Position numbers and translations under genes: made by a program
Assembly: GCA_030142905.1 (NCBI GenBank)
Contig: JASJOG010000057.1
Location: 310,501-374,500, forward strand
Length of the DNA: 64,000 nucleotides
From: Heliopora coerulea
Taxonomy: Eukaryota; Cnidaria; Anthozoa; Scleralcyonacea; Helioporidae
Reading direction: 5' to 3'
Shown: positions 48,365-61,000 of the stretch, in pieces
Layout of the letters: each line of letters starts with the position of its first letter
Position numbering within the stretch: position 1 is the first letter of the stretch
Notes under the pieces: generated by a model
The model's database searches: none
Seen by the model: only the letters and a program-made list of their open reading frames with translations
What the model was told of the DNA's origin: nothing

Positions 48365-48809
48365 AAAAAAGGAAATGTGAATGTTGAAAATTAAAAAAAA
48401 ATCATATTAGCATTTATCGAGAAACTATATCAGATAATTTTTGTCAGTTTTAAACCAAACTGTGAGCATTTCACATCAAATAGTGAGCGATTAAACGTGA
48501 CCCAGTTAATCTGTTAAACTACTTTGGAAATGCAAGTATGCGTACAAATAGTTTTAATAACGCGTTTCGTGAACCAAATGTGTGTGAATTAATATCGACA
48601 TATAACCTTCTACATTAAATTCAATTTGTACGCATACTTGCATTTCCAAAGTAGTTTAACAGATTAACTGGGTCACGTTTAATCTCTCACTATTTGACGT
48701 GAAATGCTCACAGTTTGGTTTAAAACCGACAAAAATGATCAGATATAGTTTCTCGATAAATGCTAATATGATTTTTTTTTAATTTTCAACATTCACATTT
48801 CCTTTTTTG
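48362..48809. repeat. Long inverted repeat (~188-bp arms, ~74-bp loop)
   Basis: The left arm, 48362-48549 (starts GCAAAAAAAGGAAATGTGAA), is the reverse complement of the right arm, 48624-48809 (ends CACATTTCCTTTTTTG), with only a few differences: for example TGAGCGATT against CTCTCACTA-side changes, CATCAAATAG against CGTCAAATAG, and TTTTGTCAG against TTTTGTCGG. The loop is AT-rich. No coding capacity. A transcript would fold into a long near-perfect hairpin. It could be a fold-back or MITE insertion or an hpRNA-type siRNA source, about 180 bp upstream of the next gene's candidate first exon. Confidence 0.9.
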
Positions 48810-48986
48810 TTCATTAGGTTCAGGATCTGTTTATTAAGTTCACACACAATAGCTGGACTTGTACAGCCGTGTGATGTTTTGTGATATTAAATGTTGCAGT
48901 TCTCCAGCTGTCTTTTTACATAATCAGCATGACAATTAAACTTCGCAAGTTGTACCGTCGACAGGTTGGTTTGCTTTCTTTCGGAA

Positions 48987-49022
48987 ATGAAATCCTTCGT
49001 CATTTTGTCTGCTTGTTTGCTG
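48987..49022 (+). other. Candidate first coding exon with signal peptide start
   Basis: ATG followed by KSFVILSACLL up to a strong TG|GTAAGC donor, phase 0, joining VLPNSLSGEK at 49610. Together this makes a typical signal peptide. An alternative start, without this intron, is the in-frame ATG at 49559 (MKQLAYTKLTLVVFTLQVLP). Which is used cannot be decided from sequence alone. Confidence 0.5.
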
Positions 49023-52000
49023 GTAAGCACCTTCACGTTTAAAATTTTGTGCTTTATTATGATAAATCGAAGACGCTTTATAATAAACTATGTTTTCTTC
49101 TACCAGTTCGCCATGTATGAATGACTTCTTTTTCCTTCCTCTTTCTTTTCAAATACGAAGGAAAATTGACATGAGATGTCCACTAGGAGTATAGGTTTAT
49201 CAAATAATTGTTACAAATGGGCAAATATTCTACTTTTGCCTGAGAACTTTTGTGTCCAGCAATGGAAGTAGTTAATGTGTATCATTATACGAGAATATTC
49301 ATTCCCTCACGACTTCACTGTTTCATTTTTATTTATTTATTTTTAATACTTATGACCAATATGTTTAGCTTTAATACTTTTCTTCCTATGTACATATTTT
49401 TGACACCTATTGCGTTTTTGTCCACGGTATCTCTTTTAAAGTAAGTGGACCTGTCATTCTTCAATAACAGCCTTTTGGTCTTGTATCCTACCGGGATCAC
49501 TGGGTAGATTACATTCAACCGTTTATATATTTATTTACGCTTTCATGTATTTCAAAAGATGAAACAGCTTGCTTATACGAAGTTAACGTTGGTGGTTTTC
49601 ACTTTGCAGGTACTTCCGAATTCTCTTTCAGGAGAAAAGGAATTAAGTACTGGCTGTTTGAATGATAAAGGTAAAACCAGTTCCATCTTAGTTAACAATG
49701 TAAAACCGAATTATGACCCCAAACTTTTCTCAGGTGACGATGGATGACAACCCTGACCTCATGAAAGCCCTGCATGGTTCTTTTTTCCCTCGAAGAGCTT
49801 CAATCCTGTCCTAAAGTTCTCCGTGTCGTTTGTTGTTTTAGTTGTAAGCTTTAAATTGGATAATTACGACCTGTACTGGAGTATCAGCCGCGCAAATGAC
49901 CAACGACTTACAGAAAACCTTGAAGGAAAGCTGTACGTCGGTGAAGAAGCAACCACATTTTGCATGAAGTCTCCTGGCTTAGATGGAAACAAACTCTCCA
50001 CATCGTTACAACTGTTCGGTCACACGGGTCTTTATGTAAACGTTCGTTCATCAAACGAAATCTACCTTGACAGAGCCGATGGAACTTTAGAGTTTGGTAA
50101 GTATCGAGGGCAAATCGTGTTAGCATTATTTCAATAGATACAAAGGCGTAAAACGAAGAGGGCAACAAGGTAAGGTGGAAAACTCGTAGTAGATAGGAAA
50201 CAATAATAGGAACATAACAATAATAGGAACTTAATAAGAACGAGATTCGTTGTAGTTTCTCATTAAAGAGCGTCCCATCGCCAAGTAACATCGTTCATTA
50301 AAGGTCCGTTCATACTTACGGTTTTGTCCCTCGCGATTTGACATCTTGGCGTATGTATTAAACTGACGAGAGGTTGTATGGAGGACAAACTGGAGCGAAT
50401 CAAAAGCCGATATCTTGATCCATGGACTGTCATTAGTTTCTTACATACACCAGGAAGACAATCGACAATCGGACTTTGACATGCTCCTTTTACAATATTC
50501 AGTCGCTCAGATTACCATTCGTGTCATTTTCTCGTACACATAGATCACTCTGCTTCATTGAATGTATCCCAGATGCCTGGAAAACAGATTTTCAAGTTGG
50601 AACACAAAGGATTAAATGTGGTTTTTGATTCTTTATTTGCATTGGTACTTGGTACCAACGTTGACTTGTTTGAAGTTGTTGTCCCAGGTAATATTGTTAG
50701 TATAGCAGTAGTGAGGATAATGACAGCTACTGGTAATAGTAATGGCAATGATTTTACTGAATCACTTATGGGAACGTATTAATTGTTCCAAAGCAGAGCG
50801 TTCGTGCCGTCGATTCTGGAACTTCATTACAGTGCTGTACAATCACAACAGGGAATTTAAGTAAACACAAAAGCAACGTTTGTGTCAACGTGGTCTTACA
50901 ATAGAACCTTTCCCTGTAAATTGTACATCATATTAGACTTTAAATTTTCTTCGTTTCAAAATAATTTTTTTTCTTCTTAGAAAATCTGGTAACTCTGCAA
51001 TCCAACGTTGGTTTTGCTCAAAGCACCTGGTGGATTAACGAAGAATTCTTGACACAGTTTCATAAAGATTCCTACTTGTCTACTCCATCTAACAGCTCAT
51101 TGACCATCCCCAACCTGTTACCTTTAAACCTTGTGACAGAACCAATGTCGTTTTACCGATTTCAAGGATACTTCCGTCCATATTTCGACAGTTCATTCAT
51201 ATTTCGTATGAACTGTACATTCCGGTGTGAACTGTTGGCCGAACAAGCGAATCGAACTGTAAAGAACTGTTTGGGATTGACTGACTGGTAAGACTGCAGG
51301 GGTTTGATGACATTGTTTTTGTTTGGTTTGGCAGATGACGTCCCTCAAAGACAAACTGTTGAAAACTTCATTATTTGTAGAAGAAACAGAAAGTAAATTT
51401 TCGTTTCAGAACGCACTTAGCACACGAATAATGACATTCCGGTTGAAAAAGCACCGAGCAAAAAGCTCGGTTGGAATGTCAAAACTTACCCTCGCTCCTA
51501 CCCTAGTTTGAGTGCATAGGAATAACAGTAGACGTTTGGTCCTAATGTGACTTTATTTTATGTTTTGTATAGTGGTCCCATCTTTCTGCATGGTGGACTT
51601 ACCCATGCCTATTACTACGTGGAATTTTTGGTCTTTCCTAACCCTGTTTTAGGGCATGCTGCTGTTGATATCTACACTCAGAACACGGGCATAACGCTAC
51701 CGTTGAAATTTGCTGAATTCAAGAAGATCGACTATGGTAGAGGTAGGAAATTGTGAATTATTACTTTTGGCGGTTGTCATAAATTTGATGGACAAATCAG
51801 GCGGGAAACGTAGTCTTCATGTGAATCTTTAAGCCTGGCAAAAAACATCAAAAAAGAGGTATCATGGAATTAAAATCTATTGCAAACCTAACTTTTCGTC
51901 AAAATCCGCATACAACATCATCATCAGAGAAAAGAATAAGTCAAAAACTTGATCAAACCAACCAGGAATGTAAAGCAATTCAGCACCCAACTGACCTTCG

Positions 52001-55000
52001 CTGGAAGCTCTGGCGACAGTGAGTTCCTCGAGTAAGGTTCCTGGGTTCGAAGTTGGTTTTAAACCGGTTTATATCACAGGCTTTTTACATATGACATATT
52101 TTTGACATCTTTTAAGAGTTCTTCTACACTTCAATTCTTGACCGGCTTACCAACTTCAGAGCTGTCGTTAGAAAGTTGGTGGTATATTTTTGTCGTTGAA
52201 GCTCAATTTCTTTAATTCTATGGTGAAGCAAGATAAATGAAGATTGATGGAAACTTTGTTTCCACGACATTTTTAACCCGTTCAATTTCTGCCGTATAAA
52301 AGAGACGATATCCTTTTATGATTTGTAGAAGCGCATCGTTGGACTTTCCGTAAAATCTGTGACCATATATGTCCGGACGAATTGCTTCTTTCTTCATTTA
52401 CGGTGATAAATTCTTCTGGACTTACTGTGCGGAACGTTCGTTCACATTTCAATAATGGAAGGACAATGGTAGCAAGAAGACTTATTTTAAACTTCGGTAG
52501 CTTCCCGTGGGAAGATGAAGCTGGGTTTACCATTGGGTTCTGGTTCAGAACTGATAATGCTAGTCTTTATGAAGGTTTGTGGTCGTCAGATTTTTATCTT
52601 ATCGTTTTTATGGTTTTAGCGTATATACTGATCTACGTCCATAAAAAACCTAGGTTATTTTATAATATAAGTACAGAAAATCGGTCTTGGGTCTCTGTGC
52701 ATGTAATATTTAAGACACCAACAGTCGTAGTTGGTAACAGCAGTACCAGAGTTAGCAAGATTTCTGCCGTCTACAATAAATTTGGTAGGGGAGACCGTAG
52801 TTTTTTCTTTTTTTTGCCCGTTTGCTCGCTCGTCTGATGTTTGTTTTTTTTGTGCCATTCAAACTATTTTTGAAAGTGATGCATTCAAGAACACTTTTTT
52901 TTAATTTCTTTTTTCCCTGACTTCATTCTTTTCGTGGTATCTCCCTGAAGAACCAATAATTTGGTCTGAATCTGCTTTTGAAGTAATCTGCACATCAAGA
53001 AGAAGTGAATTCGAGCTTACTTTCAACGTGAAATTTCACTCAACTACGCAGTCGTTAACAACAGCAACAACAAGAAGCCTGTTTCGTTTTTATCACTTCA
53101 TGTTTACGTGGAGTCCTTTACAAGGACCGAAGTGTTACACAAATGGATACCTGTCAGACTATCAGTGGAACAAAGGAAGCTTTCAAACTATGCAACGCGG
53201 GAGTAGTGAACTATTCATTGGAAATCATCGTAGCTTTCATTTTTCTCTGACTGAGCTAGTTCTTTGGAGGAATGAGATAACTTCTGACCAAGTACTCGAC
53301 GAATATCAAGGTAAAGTTCAGTTCTTTGCTTTTCTTTGTACCTCGCAACATTTTCTGGGGGTTTTTTTATTGTTTTTTCATTCCTAATCTATTCATTCCT
53401 TTCCCCTTCCGACCCTGATTTCCTTTATCTCATCCATCCATCCATCCCGCCCCTCCGTCCCGTCCATCCGTCCCGTCCATCCTCCCATTCTTCCTTCCTT
53501 CCTTCCTTCCTTCCATTCATTCATTCGTTCATTCATTTTTTCCTTCTTTACTTCCTTCTTTCCTTCCTTCCACCTTTGCTTTCATTCTTTTCTTTTTTTC
53601 AAGTTTTTTAACTCTTTCTCTTCGTTTCCTTCCTCCTTTTATCCTACTTCACTCCCACTCTCTGTTTTTGCCTTGTTCTCTCTCTCTCTCTCTCTTAATT
53701 TCTTATGTATACAACATAAAGACTGTAGAAAAACTGTTCCTATCATTTAGTATCCTGTGGCATGTATCTTTCAACTTGCCGTTGGCGAAATAAGGAACCC
53801 GATGCAAACTTGGAGAAGTGGCAGGTCGGGATAGGAAGTGTTTCATCGTATCGTTTTACTGGTCCATCGAATTCCGAAGGTAAAAGAGAGATTTGTTGTC
53901 GGGAAAGCAGCGATGGCAATATGAGCAGTATTTAAAACAGCGATGATTACGACAGTGACAACTACAACAGCAACACGATAACTATGGATCCATTTGCACA
54001 TGATTGTCGAGATTTTTTATCCTGGCGTATCCAATGTTGTCTCAAAGACACAATTTCTACTTCCGATTCGCTCGCTAACGTTGCAATACGTCGGGAAGAC
54101 TCCAGTGAGATAATCGGATACATCAGAATTATATCAGCGGCAGTATCACTGGCTGAATGAACTGTAGCGACGACGACAAGCCAGACAAGAACAGCAACAG
54201 GCTATAAGAATTAAACCTACGAGTATTATATTGAACGAGATTAAAAGTACCTTTACGAAACTTAAGTTTGTATTTTGTAGCATGCGTGTTCGTCTATTCA
54301 TTCAAATTTTTCTGGTGTTTCAGGTCATTATTTCTTCATGGAATCTTCACAAAAGCAAGTCTACAGCCGAGCTAGCCTGCAATCCCCTATTATCATTCTT
54401 CCGCCTTTCAAATGTTTGGAATTTTACTACTTCATGTTTGGTGATGGAATGGGCCAGTTAATGGTGGTATCTGAAGCCCCGGGCGAGCCCAGAAAGGTGT
54501 TGTGGCAGCTTGTTGGGCAACAACAAGACAAAAACTCGCTGTGGAAAAGGGCTTCGGTTGCCCTTTCTACACAATCTGAGACGTATAGTGTACGATAGTT
54601 TGTTCTTATTTCATTGATACAAAATGTTCTTTATGTATCACCATTCCATTCATACCAGTTTACTTCTCCTTACTTAATAGTAACTTTGATCTTGTCGTGT
54701 TCACTTCATTACGTGTTGTCTAATTTGATCCCATTTAACCGCTGACCTCTCCTTACTGTTTCACCAATTTCTTATAATCCCACCGAGTTTCCTTTGCTTT
54801 GTCCTTCAGATTTTTATTGAGGGAATCCGCGGAGTTAATTTCCGAAGTGATATCGCAGTGTCAGACATCAAACTTAAAGAAGAACATTGTCAAACTACTC
54901 CTGCGGAAGCACATCCAATCACTGAGATCCGTGAGTGGCCACTCCATTTCACTAACGAACGTCCCAACCTTGTGTACGACCACCGACCAAGCCATTAATT

Positions 55001-58000
55001 GAACCAGACTTAGGTGGTGTTAACATGGAAGCGAGCCAACCCTTCTAGTAGGGCTGACCCTTTTTGCCGAGATCTTGCCTCCCTGTGAAATATCTTGTAA
55101 TATATGTGTTCGTTTACATGAGAGGGCCAGACCTCCTAAGCGAGATCTCGCTATTGACTACTCGAGATCTCGCCTAGGAGGGCTGGAAATTTTCCATGTA
55201 AACACACTAAGAAGGGCTGGCCCTCCTATAACACATACGTGCTAGATCCAGCCCTGCTAGAAGGGCTACAAAGTTCCTACGTAACAGCGAGGTGAAATCC
55301 CGCCATCTTACTAGGGCTAGCCCTGCCAAGAGAGTTGGCTCGCCTCCATACAAACACCCACTTAAAAAATAATCTCATCTTCCAATCAATATGCTGTAAT
55401 ATAAGTGTACACGTGTCATCTAACACGAAATCTTTGCTCTTTGTAGGATACACGAGACTGAATGGGTGTTTTGATGTCATCAACTCGAACTATCATACCG
55501 TTGAATCGTTTTTTAATATTTCAAATTGCGAAAAAGAAGTCGTTCTGAGAGGTTTCATAGTCTTCGCTAGGAAATTCAATTCGTCGAGCTGTGATACGGG
55601 GCTATCTGTCTACAAAGTGTTTCAAAACGACAGTGATCAAAATTTTTGCAACTCGTCAATAACTCCGTATTCTTTCTTTGTTCAAAGTAAGTTACGTAGG
55701 CTAAGGACACTGACGTTGGCACTGACTCTGACACTGAAGCAGGCAGTGATACTGACACTTAAATACAAAATTTTTATTATATTTTGCTGTACATTACAAA
55801 TACTGTTACTCATGTGCTCTCTACACTTACACCTGTTTTAGGCTATTCTTGCAAACCGCCATGCCCTGACAATTTCCCTTGTTCAAACAGAACAGGGAAG
55901 TGCAACTGTGATACTAGGTACACGAATTATATAGACGAAAGATGTTTGGACGGTAAGTTTGCAGGGATTGTTTAGTGTTTCCTTGACATTGTTGGACTAT
56001 GTACATGTACTCATCGTAGAAAATGAATGAATGAAAGAACGAATGAAAGAACGAACGAACGAACGAACGAAGAGAGGGAACTTTATTTATTCACAGCAGT
56101 TTCATCAGTTGCAAATTACTTTTCATGGAAGCCATATTAGGATATAAACTATTAAAATCTTCCAAAAATTTACTATTTACATGCCAGTCATCTGATAGGA
56201 ATCTGTGACATAAAATAAAAAGGCACCACTTTAGCGGAGGTTACGGTTGCCGTAAGCTGATAACGGCTGGCTGGCTGAAATATCACGCCTTTTTTATCTT
56301 TCAAATTTCTTTATGAATAGATATGAAGATTTCGTCGTACAATGACGTGACTTATTTTTGGCCGATGGACAGCTTAATGAGGCAGAAATATGATGGCGAG
56401 CAGTCAAACGCCACACTCATCACAGGTGTTGCTAACAATGCCATCTTAATTGGGTCGAGATCCATGGAAATAACTTTCAGTGGCAGATGGACTGAGAAAT
56501 TTACCTTTTCAATGTGGATAAAGGTTGCAAATGTTACTGGCCCAGTATTGCAACTGGTCACTCGTCCTTTCGAACCAATGGCCGTATTTTCGTATGATGC
56601 TAAAACGCAGCTTTTCCGCGTTGATTTCCAAGAATGGGGTAATCATGCTCAATGTACCCGTTATGTCTATCACTTGAAGCCCAACATCTTTTTTCACACA
56701 GTTTTCGTCTGGAATAAACGGGATTTACAGTTCTACAAAAATGGCGTCATACATCCTCATGTGGTTCAAGGTGTTTCACCATGTGTTGGGAACAGAACAC
56801 GAAATGTCGATACGCTGAAACTTTTTCCTGGTTCTGCTTTCGACGATGTGGCTATCTGGTTGACCAACTTGAGTATGAAAGATGTATCGAGGATCTTTAC
56901 AAGATACAGTAAGTCTGCAACTCTTTACATTGTTACATGGAATGAAAAAAAAATAACAGAGGTTGTGTTAACAGATATAATTGTTATTAGTATTACCTTA
57001 TTTCCTGCTAAGGTACTTACCTGTTTCAGGCGCCAAATTAGAGACCATTATCCTCTCCCCTAACACCGTGAAATTAGATAAAAAAAAACAACTTGTTAAT
57101 GCCTCCTTTTCTTCAATAAATTTCTCTGTCTTTGGACAGCAGGTAAAACACCCTTCCTTCTGTTTGGTTTACTACATCAGTTAGCTACGTCAGAAATGAC
57201 TTATTTATAACCTTGAACCACTGTGTACTTTCTGTTTCAACAGCACAATACAAAAGTCTGAATGGATTGTACCACAAACAACCATACATTATCGAAATAG
57301 AAGGTGTGTGGAAAACAGGTGACATTTTGGATGAAGATGGAGTCGTTAAAGAAGAACTACAAACAGATATCTACGACGAGGCAAGTTTGTTGCAGTGACC
57401 AAAGATTTTCTGACTTATTGTAAGTAATACCATGATGACCGACCAAATTTACTTGGTGTTGTTTGAAGTTCCTTTTGGGATGTTAGTATTGTTCATGGTG
57501 GGTACCAACACTTGTATCAAATGAGTTGTTCAATGCTTAAATTTAAAAGCATTATTTGGTGTTCGGTCATGCATGTTAATGAGGGAAAATTAGAAATTTT
57601 TCCTCTTTAGAGGGAAAATTACTAAAAGTATGCATGCTGAGGAAATTTAGGGATTAAATCACCACTTGAAAACAATAGAAACGGAGGTCGTCGTGGTATT
57701 ACAAAATATAACCCCCGGGAACGTTTCTTATGGCTGTTGCGATGTTGAACTAAAGCCATTTGTTCGTTACAAAAACTGTTACAGCCTTCACTAGCCACAG
57801 GCCTTATAAATGAATGATATAACACTGTGCCACGCTGCTAAAACCAACCGTTTGATAGAGTTATTATGTTCCATGTGGCTTCTTTTTTGGTTTCCGCTTC
57901 GCCCTGTTCGTTCATTCAAAACTGCAGCACTTTATTGTTAACTGCTATAAACGCACTCTTTTACTGTTTGAAATTTTGTTAATTCTTCCTCCCTATTTAG

Positions 58001-61000
58001 CTACTTGCGCGATCAAATGGTGTGCTAGATAGTGTTGCAACTCACTCATGGTGAGTACAAGAATACGTTATAATTATGATTAAGACTATAATTATGATTA
58101 TGGATATGATTATGATTGAGATTACAATTATGATTGTGATTATGACTGTGATTATGGCTATAATTATGATTATGAATATGATTATGATTGAGATTACAAT
58201 TATTATTGTGGCTATGTCTGTGATTGTGATTATGGCTATGATTATGATTATGAATGTGAATATGATTATGATTATAATTATGATAATGACTGTCAGGCAT
58301 GTAAAATTAATCCAAGTCTATTCACAGTTTAGGTTTATTAATTTTATTTTTTTTTAATTTTCAATAAAAAGGGGCACCCTATAAAATTTCATGGATGTTG
58401 ATCTTAAGTTTGCATAGTTTAACGTTTAAAAAATTTTTGTTGGTCGAAATGATCTAGTATTCTGGCGGGAAAATTCTAAAATGGAGGTTTATGCCTTTTT
58501 AAGTCTGATGTACATGTTCGATCCTTTGTACGTTATTTTTCCGATAGCTGATATTCTTAGTTATGAGCTGCGACAGGTGCACGGAGAATACAAGTTTAAA
58601 CTGGTGTTTTTTCTCAGGAATGGCACTCACAACATTGCCACGGTCACAGTATTCTGGTCGGAATCAACGCTATGGAAACAAAGGCTGATCAGATTCTATT
58701 TAATGAACAAATCTACCTTGGCTGGTCTTATAACGATTCTCGGTGTTTCATCCAAATATGGTAAGTGGAGAATTACGGTTTTACTGGTGAACGAAAAGTA
58801 TGGTTAGTTTGGAAGTTCTAAATTGTTATCTAGTTAACAGTTGCCTCATAAATCTTGGTATTTGAACGGTTAAACCATTTGAGAATTGGGTGCCATGAGT
58901 TCGTAAAAACTGGTGACTGATAAGGTGAAAAGTCCTTTAAAAGTCTTCAAAATTTACGCTGAGATTTAGGAGAAAGTCCTCCATCGGTCTTCACTTGGTC
59001 CTACTTCACACGAATTATACGGTCTTCATTGACGGTAACGAGAAACGTGGCCAATATACGTTTAACAACAATACTTTACAAAGCTAACTCACATGAAATC
59101 TAACAACAGCTGAGGAACGTTCAACATGATACTATGAATTAAGTCGGCAAGAGCGTTTGTATAGCAAATCTAATATTTTTAAATCCTATCCTCCAATATT
59201 TCAGTAAGAAATAAAATAAAATATTGATTGGGGTGATGGTGGCACAGTGGTAGTGCATGTGTCTCTCACCACTGCGACTAGGGTTTGATTCCAGCTCCGT
59301 GCAGTTATCTGATTAAAGTTACCTTGGTCACATGTGAGAAGAGTGTTGTCCAGTTTGACTCTACCAAGCATCGGAGCTTTTCTCCAGGTACTCCGGTTTT
59401 CTTCTGTAGTAACACTTGACCCATGAGGGGTGGCCCTGACTGGACCTCTAGGAGCAACAGTCAAGGTAGCTGATAGGGTTATACAGTATAAATAAAGGTT
59501 ATTTACTTTTACCTTGACCTGAATAATCCAGACGCGAGAAGCGTGTTTGGATATGCAATTATACGCTAACTATTAAAGCTAACATACGCTCCAATCATTT
59601 TCCAGAATTGTAGTTTATTTGCAAGGCTATATTACACGCAAATTTCTCAGAAAACTCTGACATCCTCCCTCCTTCACTTTTGACTTCTTAAAATTCCTGC
59701 CCAGTCCACTCCTGTGCCTGGAAAAATAATTATGAAATCTGTTTGTGTTTCTGTTTTTTAAACTTAGTCAGCGACATTCCCGCGTATGATTTAACAGTGG
59801 CGGCTGTCAATGCAACTTACTTCAAACTGACGTGGAAATTTACGCCGCAAGAAAAACTCTCACCATTCCAAGGATTTTCACTTTTTTATAAAGAAACAAG
59901 CTCTGAGAATTCTCCTTGGGAAATCTTCCTCGAAGACACAGTTACTGAAGCGGAGGTCTTTAATTTGTTGCCTTTCACGGAGTACGAAGTTTTCGTTTGT
60001 CCGCAACATCTCCTTGGGTTAGGTTTCGTATCCGATGAATTTCGCCTTTGGACAGCTGCATCAGGTACGTACAAACTGATCGCAAACTTTAAGGGCTGAG
60101 AGACAAACCTTAAAGCTTCTCGTTATGTCATTTGAAATTTAACTTTCAAAATTATCCCTAGATATTCAATACTTTACAATTTAAGCACGTCCAGCATTTG
60201 CTCAGATCGTTTGCTAAAATATCCCCAATGTGCAATGCAATGTTCAACGCAATTTATAATACTCATTAATAATTCATGAAGGCAAAACAAAAGGATTTCA
60301 AGTTTAATGAGTTGTTGTAAATGTGACACAATGAACATGTTGTATCTGCAATACAACTCCTGATTTTCTTCAATTTTCGTGCTATTTTCTCGGCTAGAAT
60401 CGTTGGAATCTTGGCTATGTTTTTTATGAACATAAGTGTTTACTATTCCCATTCGACTGGGTCGTATATCCGATACAACCCAGCCGCTCACGCAGCATAG
60501 AGCGTAATACAACGAAACAACGCAATGCAATACAACGTAATGCAACACAGGACAGTGCAATGGGAAGTAGTACAAAAATCCAATGACTTTCGAACCCTTT
60601 CCCCTGCAAAACACACAAATGTAGCGACGAAAGGTCAACTCCTTGAAAAACATCCGGGGGTATTATCTGCAGCTGTGTATCTTTCGAAACTAGGTCTTTG
60701 ACGCTTGAGGGTGCGCTACTTCGGTAATAATAAAAAATTCAAAAACTTCTTTTATCGATGGAACTTGCCAAGAGGCTACAATTTACTGGACAAAATTAGC
60801 CTTATTGAGGAGCTGTATCTTTGTACCCAAGACACTGTGTCGATTTGTGAGTGCTGGTAGACCTTTCTTGACCGCCAAATTGTCCAAGAGTTACTCCATT
60901 TGTCTGTCTTCTTAATACTTTTTCTCTATCATAGTTCCTTCAGCTCCTCCACAAAATGTCACCGTTGTACCTCTATCTTCGTCATCCTTGAAGATTGAGT

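Larger units (their letters stand above)
42912..48986. other. Gene-poor spacer downstream of SLC4
   Basis: Contains the SLC4 3' untranslated region (end not defined), a CAA microsatellite (43555-43918), a possible two-exon - strand gene (46094-47015), a tRNA-like fragment (46488-46521), a TA repeat (48323-48361) and a long inverted repeat (48362-48809). From 44030 to 46090 I see only AT-rich sequence and weak frames. An 84-codon - strand frame at 44612-44866 is discussed among the rejected items. Confidence 0.6.

Noticed and set aside
58046..58357. His/Asn-rich and Ile/Met-rich frames
   Set aside because: By-products of the TTATGA repeat in an intron.
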